Part shown: positions 1 through 8,644 of the stretch, piece after piece
How the letters are laid out: every line of letters begins with the position of its first letter
How positions within the stretch are numbered: the first letter of the stretch is position 1
Source of the DNA: Pseudomonas neuropathica
GTDB lineage: Bacteria; Pseudomonadota; Gammaproteobacteria; Pseudomonadales; Pseudomonadaceae
Assembly: GCF_015461835.1 (NCBI RefSeq)
Contig: NZ_JACOPX010000008.1
Coordinates: 186,001-250,000, forward strand
Length of the DNA: 64,000 bases
Direction of reading: 5' to 3'
Translations under genes and position numbers: made by a program
Notes under the pieces: model-generated
What the model saw: only the letters and a program-made list of their open reading frames with translations
Told to the model about the DNA's origin: nothing
Database searches by the model: none

Positions 1-2289
1 GCCCTGCTCGATCTGGCACTCCCCGAAGGCGATCCGCTGGCGGCGCTGGTCAATGGCCTGCAACAGCGACAGATGCTGTTATTGCTCGACAACTGCGAAC
101 ACCTGATCGATGCCGTCGCGATGCTCAGCGAAAGCATTCTGCGCGGCGCGCCGAAGGTGCATATCCTCGCCACCAGCCGCGAGAGCCTGCGGGCGGAAGG
201 CGAATTCGTGCAGCGTCTCGATTCGCTCGAATACCCATTGATGAGCGCGACATTGAATCGTCAGCAAGCGCTGGATTATTCGGCGCTGCAACTGTTCATC
301 GAACGGGCCACGGCCGCGCAGGAAAGCTTTGAACTGAGCGATACGCAGTTGCCGCAAGCAATCGAGATCTGCCACCGACTCGACGGTATTCCATTGGCGC
401 TGGAGCTGGCGGCAGCGCAGGTCGCCGAACTGGGCCTGGAAGGTTTGCTGAGCCAGTTGCAGGGCCGTTTGCCACCGCTGGCAGCGGGTAATCAAAGCAG
501 TCTTGAGCGCCATCTCACCCTGCGCGCCACGCTGGACTGGAGTTTCAACCTGCTCGACCGGTGCGAACAAACCTGCCTGCGCCGTCTGAGCGTGTTTTGC
601 GGAGGGTTTACCCTGGAGTCGGCGGCGGCCGTCATCGTCGGCCAACAGATCGATCCGGGGGTGGTGTGTGTATCGATCACCCAACTGGTGGCGAAATCCC
701 TGCTCAGCGTCGAAGTCGGTGACGAAGAGGTGTTCTATCGTCTGCTCGACACGACCCGCCGCTATGCACTGGAGAAACTCGAGCACGCCGCCGAATGCGA
801 AGAAACCCGCGAACGCCACGCCGAACGCTGCCTGGCATTGATGCAACAGGCGCAAAGCGATTGGGAAATGACGCCGACGGCTTTGTGGATCGAGCGTTAC
901 GCCCGAGGGCTGGAAGACCTGCGCGCGGCGCTGGACTGGAGCCTGAACGGTGTCGGCCCGGGTAGTCTGGGGATTCGCCTGACAGCAGCGTCGGCGCCTC
1001 TGTGGCAAGAGTTGTCGCTGCTCAAGGAGTACGGCGGCTATGTGCGGCGGGCGCTGAGCCTGCTCGATGAACTCGGCGAATCCTGCCCCCGTCTGAAAAT
1101 CTCTCTGAAACTGGCCCTCGGCAGTGCCTGTTATCACACGTGGGGAGGCACCCCGGAAACCATCCAGGCGTTCGTCGAGGCTCGCCAGTTGGCCCTCGAA
1201 CACGACGACGTCGCCGGGCAATTGCGCGCGGTGTCCGGACACATGGCGGTCAACCTCAGTTGCGGGCACTACCGCATGGCGCTGGCGCAGAGTGAGCACT
1301 TCGATCGCCTCGGCGTGCACGGCGACCCGTTGTTGTCACTGAGTACCCACCGTTTGCGCGTGCTGGCCCTGCACTATGCCGGCGATCAGCCGCAGGCGCG
1401 CATTCATGCCGAGCAGGTGCTGCAGCGCATGGCACAGAGCGGCCACGTCAACCGCTTCACTCACGGTTTTGGCGTGCAATACGACCAGAGCGTCGCGTCG
1501 CTGACGGTGCTGGCGCGAGTGCTATGGATGCAGGGATTGCCGGAGCAAGCGTGGCATACGGCGCGATTGGCCCTGGATATTGCCGTGCAGATCGACCATG
1601 GCACCTCGATTTGTTACACCCTGGCACTGGCCAGTTGCCTGATCGCTCATTACAACGGCGATCAGCAGAACGCACGGGCGCTGTTGCAACTGCTGCTGGA
1701 ACAATCGCAGAAGCATTCGGTGCTGCTGTTCAACACGTGGGCGCGACATTACGCGCAGGTGATCGACACACAAACCAGCACGCCTGTGCCGAAGGACAGC
1801 AGTGGGCTGATTCGGGAAATCATGGTGACGCTGGATGACCGCTTTGTGGATGAAGCACTGTTTGAACGAGCGCTGAGTGGTGATGCGGGATGGAGCACGG
1901 CGGAGGTTTTGCGGGCGCGGGCTGCTGCGTTATTGAAAGACGATCCGGATTGTCTGGACGGGGCCCTTCGCGAGCAGGCTCGCTCTCACAGGGATTTTGG
2001 GTGTACTCAGACCCCATGGGAGAGCAAGCCTGCTCGCGAAGAGGTTCTTCAGGAAGCCGAAACACTCCTGCAACAATCGCTGACCATCGCCCGCAGCCAA
2101 GGTGCGCTCGCCTGGGAGCTGCGCAGTGCCACGTCACTGGCGCAACTCTGGCAGCGCCAATCGCGCTGCCAAGAGGCGCTGGATTTGCTCACGCCGATCT
2201 ATCAGCGCTTCAACGAGGGCTACGCGACCCCGGATTTGCGCAAGGTGCGCCTGCTGATCGACGATTTACGCGAGCACGGGCACGCCTGA
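1..2289 (+). CDS. Winged-helix/ATPase regulator with TPR-like C-terminus, 5' end outside window
   Basis: The frame is open to base 1, so the N-terminal DNA-binding domain and Walker A are missing and 762 residues remain. The visible part starts in the NTPase core: Walker B (LLLLDNCEH) at about residue 26, the sensor-like LATSRESL, and a GIPLALELAAAQV motif near residue 130. These are typical of large predicted-ATPase transcriptional regulators (STAND-like NTPases). The second half is helical and repeat-like, as in TPR regions, and ends with the usual family C-terminus. A REPIN at 1964-2044 sits inside the frame and adds about 27 residues between two helices. The gene converges on, and overlaps by 24 bases, a second regulator of the same type. 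The ligand and targets are unknown. Confidence 0.85.
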   Translation, partial: ALLDLALPEGDPLAALVNGLQQRQMLLLLDNCEHLIDAVAMLSESILRGAPKVHILATSRESLRAEGEFVQRLDSLEYPLMSATLNRQQALDYSALQLFIERATAAQESFELSDTQLPQAIEICHRLDGIPLALELAAAQVAELGLEGLLSQLQGRLPPLAAGNQSSLERHLTLRATLDWSFNLLDRCEQTCLRRLSVFCGGFTLESAAAVIVGQQIDPGVVCVSITQLVAKSLLSVEVGDEEVFYRLLDTTRRYALEKLEHAAECEETRERHAERCLALMQQAQSDWEMTPTALWIERYARGLEDLRAALDWSLNGVGPGSLGIRLTAASAPLWQELSLLKEYGGYVRRALSLLDELGESCPRLKISLKLALGSACYHTWGGTPETIQAFVEARQLALEHDDVAGQLRAVSGHMAVNLSCGHYRMALAQSEHFDRLGVHGDPLLSLSTHRLRVLALHYAGDQPQARIHAEQVLQRMAQSGHVNRFTHGFGVQYDQSVASLTVLARVLWMQGLPEQAWHTARLALDIAVQIDHGTSICYTLALASCLIAHYNGDQQNARALLQLLLEQSQKHSVLLFNTWARHYAQVIDTQTSTPVPKDSSGLIREIMVTLDDRFVDEALFERALSGDAGWSTAEVLRARAAALLKDDPDCLDGALREQARSHRDFGCTQTPWESKPAREEVLQEAETLLQQSLTIARSQGALAWELRSATSLAQLWQRQSRCQEALDLLTPIYQRFNEGYATPDLRKVRLLIDDLREHGHA
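1964..2044. repeat. REPIN-type inverted repeat inside a coding sequence
   Basis: Two facing REP-like arms, CTTCGCGAGCAGGCTCGCTC at the left and a complementary GAGCAAGCCTGCTCGCGAAG at the right, flank a spacer of about 25 bases. The same core recurs at four intergenic places in this window. Here the element is read through in frame by the ATPase regulator gene without a stop codon. Confidence 0.85.
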
Positions 2290-3723
2290 AGCCCGGCGAA
2301 TCCGGTTGATATAACGCGTATGCCGGCGCTCGAGATCAATCCCTTCACCGCTACACTCCAGTTGCTTGCGCGCATAGCAGCGAGTGGTGCGGAGCATTCG
2401 GTATCGGCCTGTGCTGCCGCCCCGCTCCATCACCAGCAATGACTTGCACGCCAGGCCTTCAATGATCGCGGCAAGCTGCGATGATGCGAGTTGCGGGCAA
2501 CTGATCACCGCCAGCGCCGCCTCCAGGGTAAACGCCATTTTGAACACCGATAAACGCTGCATCGCGCGTTGCTCCTGCTCGCTCAAGCATTGATAGCTCC
2601 AGTCGAGTGCTGCCTGCATCGATTGATGCCGCGGTACCGCGGTGCGCCGGCCATGGCTGAGCACTTGCAGACCATTGCTCATTTGCGCCTGTAAGCCGAC
2701 CAATGCCAAGGCATCGATCTGCGCCGCCGCCAGTTCGATCGCCAGCGGCAAACCGTCGAGTTGGCGACAGATCTCCAGGACGGCTTTGACATCCTGTTCA
2801 CGCAGGCGGAAATCATGCTGTCGTGCGCGAGCGCGGCTGACAAACAACTGCACCGCAGAATGGCCCATGGCTTCAGTGATGCAATCGCCTGCGGAACGTT
2901 TCGGCAGGGTCAGCGGTGGCACGCCCTGAAGGGTTTCCAGACCGACCTGCAAGGCCTCGCGGCTGGTGGCGAGAACCGACAGCCGGGGAGCAGCCTCGAG
3001 CAACGTTTCAACCGCTGCCCGGCAAGCAGCGCGACGGTGGTCACAGTTATCCAGCAGCAGCAACGCATGGCGAGTGGACAGTCCGGGCAAATCGCTTTCA
3101 AGGGTGCGTAGTACCTGATCGAGCAGCGGTGTGTCGTCGTCGATCAAGCTCAGATCAATCTGCCACACGCCGTCTCTGTAGTACTGCAACAGCAGTTCCG
3201 CGACCCGCAACGCGACAGTGGATTTCCCCACCCCGGCCGCCCCCGTGACGGTCATCAACCGACACAGTGGCATTTGCCGCACCAGCCCGCCGACCAGCGA
3301 GTCGCGCCCGGCGACCGGGGTCAGTCGCGCCGGCAGATTATGCTCGGGCGTTCGCAGCCCCTCGAAGACCAATTGCGCGACGCTGTCGCAGCGCACCGGG
3401 GCGATAAAACTGTAACCGCATTGCGGCACGTTAACGATGTAGCGCTGACCGTTTTCGCCGTCACCCAAGGCGCGCCTGAGCGCGGCGATGTGCACGCGCA
3501 GGTTGATCTCCTCGACCACCGACGTTGGCCAAACCAGGGTAATCAATTGCTCCTTCCTGACCACTCGCCCGGCACGCTCGACCAACACCTGCAAAATGTC
3601 CAGCGCACGACCGCCCATGCGCAAAGGCCGATCTCCGTCGAGTATCAGCCGTTGGCGCAGGTGGAAGGCGTAGGGGCCGAAATGCAGCACCGACGCCGTG
3701 TTCAAATCGATGAGGCTATCCAT
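2266..3723 (-). CDS. Winged-helix DNA-binding ATPase regulator (short form)
   Basis: 485 residues. Residues 13-110 form an OmpR/PhoB-type winged helix (GGRALDILQVLVERAG, then LRRALGD and GYSFIAPV). A STAND-like NTPase follows, with Walker A GAAGVGKST near residue 160, Walker B LLLLDNCDH near 225 and GLPLAIELAAAQ near 325. It stops soon after the helical region that follows the NTPase, so it lacks the long TPR-like C-terminus of its convergent neighbour. The stop overlaps that neighbour's 3' end by 24 bases. It is probably a one-component regulator whose signal is unknown. The start is the first ATG before the winged helix. Confidence 0.85.
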   Translation of the reverse strand: MDSLIDLNTASVLHFGPYAFHLRQRLILDGDRPLRMGGRALDILQVLVERAGRVVRKEQLITLVWPTSVVEEINLRVHIAALRRALGDGENGQRYIVNVPQCGYSFIAPVRCDSVAQLVFEGLRTPEHNLPARLTPVAGRDSLVGGLVRQMPLCRLMTVTGAAGVGKSTVALRVAELLLQYYRDGVWQIDLSLIDDDTPLLDQVLRTLESDLPGLSTRHALLLLDNCDHRRAACRAAVETLLEAAPRLSVLATSREALQVGLETLQGVPPLTLPKRSAGDCITEAMGHSAVQLFVSRARARQHDFRLREQDVKAVLEICRQLDGLPLAIELAAAQIDALALVGLQAQMSNGLQVLSHGRRTAVPRHQSMQAALDWSYQCLSEQEQRAMQRLSVFKMAFTLEAALAVISCPQLASSQLAAIIEGLACKSLLVMERGGSTGRYRMLRTTRCYARKQLECSGEGIDLERRHTRYINRIRRASGVPVLA

Positions 3724-3813
3724 GCCAACTATCTTGGCAGCCTCAGATGACGCGACAACCGCTACACGAGACTCAATTCGGACATACGGGTGCGCCAGAC
3801 GGACAACAGCGCT

Positions 3814-4764
3814 CTAGCTGAACTGTTCGCGGTATTGCGCGGGCGTCAGGCCGAGCTTTTCAGCGAACAGCGAACGCATGTGCCGCACACTGCCGAAACC
3901 ACTTTTGTAAGCCACGGTTTTAAGGGGTAGATCGCTGGTTTCCAGCAAGTTTCGTGCGCAGTCGATGCGCGCACTTTGCAGAAACTCCATCGGCGTCATG
4001 TTGATGTCGCGAGTGAACACCCGCGCGAAGTGCCGCGCGCTCATATTGGCAATCGCCGCCATGCGCTCGACCGTGAAGGCTTCGTCGAGGTGTTCCAGCA
4101 CGTAACTCTGCGCGCGGGTAATCGGCGTTTCCTGCGGTGCCACGGCAGCCATCAACGGGCTGAACTGCGCCTGCCCGCCCTGGCGTTTCATCACCACCAG
4201 CAGGACTTTGGCCACATCCTGCGCGAGCTTCTTGCCGTGATCGCGGGCGATCACGGCAAGCGCCATATCGATACCCGCGGTAACGCCTCCCGAGGTGATC
4301 AGGTCGCGATCCTCGACATAGATCTGATCGGTCGTGACATGGGCGTTCGGGAACCCCTTGATCAGGCGTTCGGTGTAGTTCCAGTGCGTGGTTACACGGT
4401 AACCGTCAAGCAAACCGGCGTGCCCCAGGACAAAAGCGCCAGTGCAGATCGAACCGTAATAGTCGACGCGCTGAACAGCACCCTTGAGCCAGGCGAACAA
4501 CGACGGAAACTGTTGGTTGTAGGCACCTGGGCCGCCCGGCACCAACAGCAGATCATAATGTTCACTGTTGTCTTCGATAGTCCGGTCGGCCTGCACCATC
4601 ACACCATTTGACGCCCGCAGCGGGCCCTCTTCGGTGCCAAGGGTGATCAATTGATAATGCGCATCGGGTTTCAGGTAGCGATTGGCAACCGAAAAAACCT
4701 CCAATGGCCCGGCCATGTCGAGCAGAAGAAAGTCGGGAAACAGCACCATTGCCACGGTTTTCAT
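3814..4764 (-). CDS. GlxA-family transcriptional regulator (DJ-1/PfpI + AraC)
   Basis: 316 residues. The N-terminal DJ-1/PfpI-like domain (about 1-175) carries the nucleophile-elbow region GSICTGAFVLGHAGLL. An AraC-type double helix-turn-helix follows (about 215-316: MSARHFARVFTRD ... VAYKSGFGSVRHMRSLF). This is the classic GlxA architecture. Family members often control amine, amino-acid or stress genes, but nothing here fixes the ligand. The pirin gene is divergent across a 215-bp intergenic region and is a plausible target. Confidence 0.9.
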   Translation of the reverse strand: MKTVAMVLFPDFLLLDMAGPLEVFSVANRYLKPDAHYQLITLGTEEGPLRASNGVMVQADRTIEDNSEHYDLLLVPGGPGAYNQQFPSLFAWLKGAVQRVDYYGSICTGAFVLGHAGLLDGYRVTTHWNYTERLIKGFPNAHVTTDQIYVEDRDLITSGGVTAGIDMALAVIARDHGKKLAQDVAKVLLVVMKRQGGQAQFSPLMAAVAPQETPITRAQSYVLEHLDEAFTVERMAAIANMSARHFARVFTRDINMTPMEFLQSARIDCARNLLETSDLPLKTVAYKSGFGSVRHMRSLFAEKLGLTPAQYREQFS

Positions 4765-4979
4765 GGGAAGACATCACTTCAATCAGAGAGACATGATACG
4801 GACCAGACATTATGGCCAACTGTAGCCGTTTGAGCGCAAAAGTTTTGTGTGAAGGCTATCGCAAAACTGTCAACCTGACAGGGACAGTCTTTCAATTTTC
4901 ATCTACTTATTACGCAATACAGTAAACAGTAACCTTCTCCTCACTCGGACGAATTCACGTCCCGCAAGGAGATTTCATC

Positions 4980-5702
4980 ATGCTGACCCTTCGCAAAGCC
5001 TCCGATCGTGGCCTCGCCAATCATGGCTGGTTGAAGTCCTTTCACACCTTTTCCTTTGCCAGCTACCGTGACCCGCGTGAGCAAGGTTTCTCTGACCTGC
5101 TGGTGATCAACGATGACCGAGTCGCTGCCGGCAAAGGCTTCGGCCAGCACCCGCATCGCGACATGGAGATCTTTTCATACGTGCTGGAAGGCGCACTGGA
5201 ACACAAAGACACCTTGGGCACCGGTTCGGTGATCCGCCCAGGCGATGTGCAACTGATGAGTGCTGGCAGCGGCGTAGCGCACAGCGAGTTCAACCATTCG
5301 GCGACCAAACCGGTGCATTTCCTGCAGATCTGGATCGTGCCGGAAGTCAGCGGTGCCAAACCGCGCTATCAACAGGAGCATTTCAGCGCACAGAAAAAAC
5401 GCGGTCGCCTGCAATTGATCATCTCGCCGGACGGCAACGGCGGTTCGCTGAAAGTGCGTCAGGACGCACGGGTCTTTGCCGGGCTGTTCGACGGTAAAGA
5501 AACTGCCACGCTGGAGCTGCCAGCCAACCGTTATGCCTACGTGCATGTGGCGCGCGGCAGTGTTGAACTCAATGGCCAGCCCTTGCAGGAAGGTGACGGC
5601 GTACGGGTTCGCGAAGAACAGTTGCTGACCTTGAGCAATGGTGTCGATGCCGAGGTGCTGGTGTTCGACTTGCGGCCGCAGGAGCTGCCAGAAATGCCAT
5701 GA
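4980..5702 (+). CDS. Pirin-family protein (bicupin, YhaK-like)
   Basis: 240 residues, with a good AAGGAG ribosome-binding site 8 bases before the ATG. The N-terminal cupin holds the pirin metal-site pattern HPHRDME near residue 58 and HSEFN near residue 101, giving the three His and one Glu ligands. A second cupin (about 145-235) ends in VLVFDLRP. Pirins bind iron; some have quercetinase activity and others act as redox cofactors, and the substrate here cannot be told. It is divergent from the GlxA-type regulator and is followed by a strong hairpin terminator. Confidence 0.9.
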   Translation: MLTLRKASDRGLANHGWLKSFHTFSFASYRDPREQGFSDLLVINDDRVAAGKGFGQHPHRDMEIFSYVLEGALEHKDTLGTGSVIRPGDVQLMSAGSGVAHSEFNHSATKPVHFLQIWIVPEVSGAKPRYQQEHFSAQKKRGRLQLIISPDGNGGSLKVRQDARVFAGLFDGKETATLELPANRYAYVHVARGSVELNGQPLQEGDGVRVREEQLLTLSNGVDAEVLVFDLRPQELPEMP

Positions 5703-5724
5703 TGCGGTGTTTCAATGCTCACGA

Positions 5725-5754
5725 AAAACGGCCTTCTTTGAAGGCCGTTTTCTA
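5725..5754. terminator. Bidirectional intrinsic terminator
   Basis: An 11-bp stem (AAAACGGCCTT / AAGGCCGTTTT) has a 5-base loop and T/A runs on both sides. It lies between the convergent pirin gene and the small membrane-protein gene. Confidence 0.85.
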
Positions 5755-6147
5755 TTGTGGTGATTCGGGTACTTGTTGCGAAGCAGGTCTTGGTGCACTT
5801 ATATCCTTGCCGATCTGGATAGCCGCGAGTGTCGTCTGCAAGGTGGTTAATACCGCTGCTTGATTGGCAAAGTGCGCCCCTACGACGACGGTGATCATTC
5901 CGAGAAAATGGACGGCGGTCGTCGCCCAGTAATGCGCCTTCACTGTCGAGGCGTGTTTGATGGCTTCTTTTGAGTCTTCGGCGATTTGTTGTACGCCGTC
6001 CCACATCAGATCGTATCGTTTGTCCCTCTCCGCCTGAGTCAAAAGATAAGCATCGATTCTCGCCGACACACCTTCGACCCGAGCGTCCATCCTGCTCTCA
6101 ATGGTCTCGATCCTGGCATTGAATTCTTCACGACTGATAGCGTTCAT
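5752..6147 (-). CDS. Small coiled-coil membrane protein, unknown function
   Basis: 131 residues from the ATG at 6147. The frame continues upstream to a TTG at 6216, but the ATG follows a GGAAT-type site and starts a clean protein. The first half is charged and helical (EEFNARIETIESRMDARVEG), then one hydrophobic segment (TAVHFLGMITVVVGAHFA, about residues 80-97) and a Pro/Gln-rich tail. It looks like a small inner-membrane protein with a cytoplasmic coiled coil. I do not recognise a named family. Confidence 0.65.
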   Translation of the reverse strand: MNAISREEFNARIETIESRMDARVEGVSARIDAYLLTQAERDKRYDLMWDGVQQIAEDSKEAIKHASTVKAHYWATTAVHFLGMITVVVGAHFANQAAVLTTLQTTLAAIQIGKDISAPRPASQQVPESPQ

Positions 6148-6291
6148 GGCTTGAGTATTCCGACCTTTGCTCGCAAGGTCACTGATTGGGTTTTGACTGA
6201 ATTCCGTGGTTCTCAATTCGACACCTTCCTGGGTTTACCGATACCGTCCCTGGTATCAACATCAGTGCGAGCCCTGCGCCCCTCACCGACA

Positions 6292-6365
6292 TGACGAAAC
6301 AATAGGCCCCATCCAACCTCCTCACAAGCTGGGAGATTCTGCCTCTGATGTAGGCCGTTTCGTCA
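6292..6365. repeat. 9-bp inverted repeat with long loop
   Basis: TGACGAAAC at 6292-6300 is matched by GTTTCGTCA at 6357-6365, separated by 56 bases. It lies in the 249-bp gene-free stretch between the membrane-protein gene and the LysR gene, close to the LysR 3' end. The role is unknown; it could be a degenerate repeat or a weak terminator. Confidence 0.4.
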
Positions 6366-6396
6366 GAGCTTGTAGCCCTGCCAAAAGAACATCTGC

Positions 6397-7272
6397 CTAG
6401 TCATTCTCCGACGCGAACACGTCGACAATCTGCTCAATCACCGCCCGCACCCGCGCGGTATGCCGCAAGTCCGCGTGGGTCACCAACCACACTTCGTACG
6501 GCAATGGTCGAGTGCGCTCCGGCCAGAGCCTGATCAGGCCATCGCGCTCGCCCATGTACACCGGGATTTCTCCTACACCCAACCCTGCGGCAATTGACCG
6601 GCGGACGAGCAGGCTGGAACTGAGGCTGGCGACGATGCGGCCGCGACTTAGCGGCTCCGACACCAGGGTCAGGTCCTTTTTGCTTTGCAGATACGGTTGA
6701 TAGACCACCAGATCATGCCCCTCAAACGCGGTGTCTGGTTGCGGCACGCCATTGGCGTCTATATAGGCCTGAGAGGCGAACAAGCCCACCGGCCATCGGG
6801 CGATTCGCCGAGCGATTAGATCAGGATTGTCCGGCCGGGTGTTGCGCACCGCGATATCCGCCTCGCGCTTGGCCAGGCTGAGGATCTGCGTGGACGCATC
6901 CAGTTGCACTCGTACGTCCGGGTGCTGCTCGTGCAAACGGGCGATGGCCGGGATCAGAAAGTCGATCGCCAGCGAATCCGTGGTACTGACGCGCACCGTG
7001 CCGGTCAGGCGATCATCCAGGCCCTGAATCTGCCGCTCCAGCTCCAGTGCCGAATGCTCCATTTTCTGCACGCTCCTGAGCGCCGCCTCACCGACAGCGG
7101 TCAACGCGTAGCCGTCGGAGGTGCGCAGGAACAACGTCGCGCTCAGGGACTTTTCCAGTGCTGTGATCCGTCGTCCGACAGTGGCCTGATCCACCCCCAA
7201 AACCCGTGCAGCGCCACGTAGCGTCGACTCGCGGCAAACGGCCAGAAATACCCGTGCGTCATCCCAATTCAT
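6397..7272 (-). CDS. LysR-family transcriptional regulator
   Basis: 291 residues. The N-terminal helix-turn-helix (MNWDDARVFLAVCRE, LGVDQATVGRRITALE) is followed by a periplasmic-binding-protein-like effector domain from about residue 90. Using VDQATVGRRI in place of the usual SQPAVSRQI is typical of the subgroup beside small exporters. It is divergent from the MFS gene 111 bp away, with a palindrome in between. It probably controls the MFS and oxidoreductase genes and itself. The effector is unknown. Confidence 0.92.
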   Translation of the reverse strand: MNWDDARVFLAVCRESTLRGAARVLGVDQATVGRRITALEKSLSATLFLRTSDGYALTAVGEAALRSVQKMEHSALELERQIQGLDDRLTGTVRVSTTDSLAIDFLIPAIARLHEQHPDVRVQLDASTQILSLAKREADIAVRNTRPDNPDLIARRIARWPVGLFASQAYIDANGVPQPDTAFEGHDLVVYQPYLQSKKDLTLVSEPLSRGRIVASLSSSLLVRRSIAAGLGVGEIPVYMGERDGLIRLWPERTRPLPYEVWLVTHADLRHTARVRAVIEQIVDVFASEND

Positions 7273-7285
7273 GCTGCCTCCAGTT

Positions 7286-7301
7286 GATGCAAATTCGCAT
7301 C
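7286..7301. promoter_or_regulatory. Candidate LysR-binding palindrome
   Basis: GATGC-AAATTC-GCATC is a perfect 5-bp inverted repeat with a 6-base spacer, 14 bases upstream of the LysR start and 83 bases upstream of the MFS start. It fits a LysR-type site in the divergent promoter region. Confidence 0.45.
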
Positions 7302-7383
7302 GCAGCGACGCTAAATCGCTGCATTAACGCAGCAACAATAGCCGATATGCTGAACGCCATAAACCTTCCGCGAGATCGCTATC

Positions 7384-8583
7384 ATGCGCACTTCAACTTC
7401 CACCGGTATCTGGCTGCCGATTTTCGCCGGGCTCTGCGCCAGCCTGGTCAGCATCGGGCTGGCGCGTTTCGCTTATACCCCGTTGATCCCTTCGCTGATT
7501 GAGGCGCAGTGGTTCAGCGCCAACGATGTGGTCTACCTCGGTGCGGCCAATCTGGTGGGCTATCTGATCGGCGCGCTTCTCGGCCGGCCGACAGCGCGCC
7601 AGCTCGGCAATAAAAATGCCTTGCGATTGATGATGCTGGTGGTCACGGCGGCATTTTTTGCCTGCGCGTTTCCGTTGTCGGTGAGCTGGTTCTTCGGCTG
7701 GCGGCTGCTGTCGGGGATTGCCGGTGGTGCGATCATGGTGCTGGTAGCCGCGACGGTTCTGCCGCATGTTCCGCCGGCGCGTAAAGGGCTGGCCAGTGGC
7801 GCGATCTTTCTCGGCATCGGTCTTGGCATTGCCGGTTCCGGGACGCTGGTGCCGCCGCTGTTGAGCCTCGGCTTGCAAGCGACATGGCTGGGCCTGGGGG
7901 CTTTGGCCTTGGTGCTGACGGCGCTGAGCTGGTTTGGCTGGCCGTCTGATTTCCTGCACCCGGTCGTTGCGCAAGAAACGGTGTCCGCAGAACCGACACC
8001 TCGCGGTGTGTATTTGCTGTTCGCCCAATACGCCTTCATGGCCGCCGGCCTGGTGCCGGCCATGGTGTTTCTGGTGGATTACGTGGCACGTGGACTCGGT
8101 GCCGGGGCGCATATCGGCGCATTGGTGTGGGTGATGTACGGCTTGGGTGCGATTGTCGGCCCGGTGAGTTATGGCTTTTTGGCCGATCAGCTCGGTGCGC
8201 GGCTCGGCATTCGCCTGGTGCTGGTAGTGCAGGCGATTGTCCTTGGGTTGCTGGCAATGACTCACTCGTTTCTGGCGCTGGCGTTGCTGGCGGTGATTCT
8301 CGGTTCATTTCCGCCCGGCATTGTGCCGCTGGCGCTGGCTCGGGTGCATGAACTGGTGCCGGAACACCATCGCCAGCAGATCGCCTGGAGCCGTGCCACG
8401 GTGTCATTCGCCACCTTTCAGGCGCTGGCCGGATTTGCCTATTCAGCGCTGTTCAATGCCAGCGGCGGTCATCACGCGCTGTTGTTCGTCATTGCCGCTG
8501 GCGCGATCGTCGTGGCGCTGCTGCTGGAGCAAGCCATGAAATGGCTGCCCGCCCCTACTGAGTCGCGCTGCTGTGCAAATTGA
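7384..8583 (+). CDS. MFS transporter, YbfB/YjiJ type
   Basis: 399 residues with about 12 hydrophobic segments, starting GIWLPIFAGLCASLVSIGLARFAYTPLIP. The GLARFAYTPL motif is typical of the YbfB/YjiJ branch of the major facilitator superfamily. A Gly-rich region (FLGIGLGIAGSGTLVPPLLS) marks the middle of the N-terminal bundle. It is an inner-membrane transporter, probably an exporter, with unknown substrate. The quinone oxidoreductase gene starts 61 bases downstream on the same strand, so the two probably form an operon under the divergent LysR. Confidence 0.88.
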   Translation: MRTSTSTGIWLPIFAGLCASLVSIGLARFAYTPLIPSLIEAQWFSANDVVYLGAANLVGYLIGALLGRPTARQLGNKNALRLMMLVVTAAFFACAFPLSVSWFFGWRLLSGIAGGAIMVLVAATVLPHVPPARKGLASGAIFLGIGLGIAGSGTLVPPLLSLGLQATWLGLGALALVLTALSWFGWPSDFLHPVVAQETVSAEPTPRGVYLLFAQYAFMAAGLVPAMVFLVDYVARGLGAGAHIGALVWVMYGLGAIVGPVSYGFLADQLGARLGIRLVLVVQAIVLGLLAMTHSFLALALLAVILGSFPPGIVPLALARVHELVPEHHRQQIAWSRATVSFATFQALAGFAYSALFNASGGHHALLFVIAAGAIVVALLLEQAMKWLPAPTESRCCAN

Positions 8584-8644
8584 AGGGAATCATTGCTTGC
8601 ACAGCACGCTCCCATCTACAGAACTTATGCCAACAGGAATCGAT

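Noticed and set aside
79..1320. A 413-codon minus-strand frame under the first regulator
   Set aside because: Gln/Arg-rich antisense shadow. The plus-strand frame holds Walker B and other motifs.
1890..2309. Plus- and minus-strand frames over the in-gene REPIN
   Set aside because: REPIN-derived shadows; the surrounding regulator frame continues through and has the family C-terminus.
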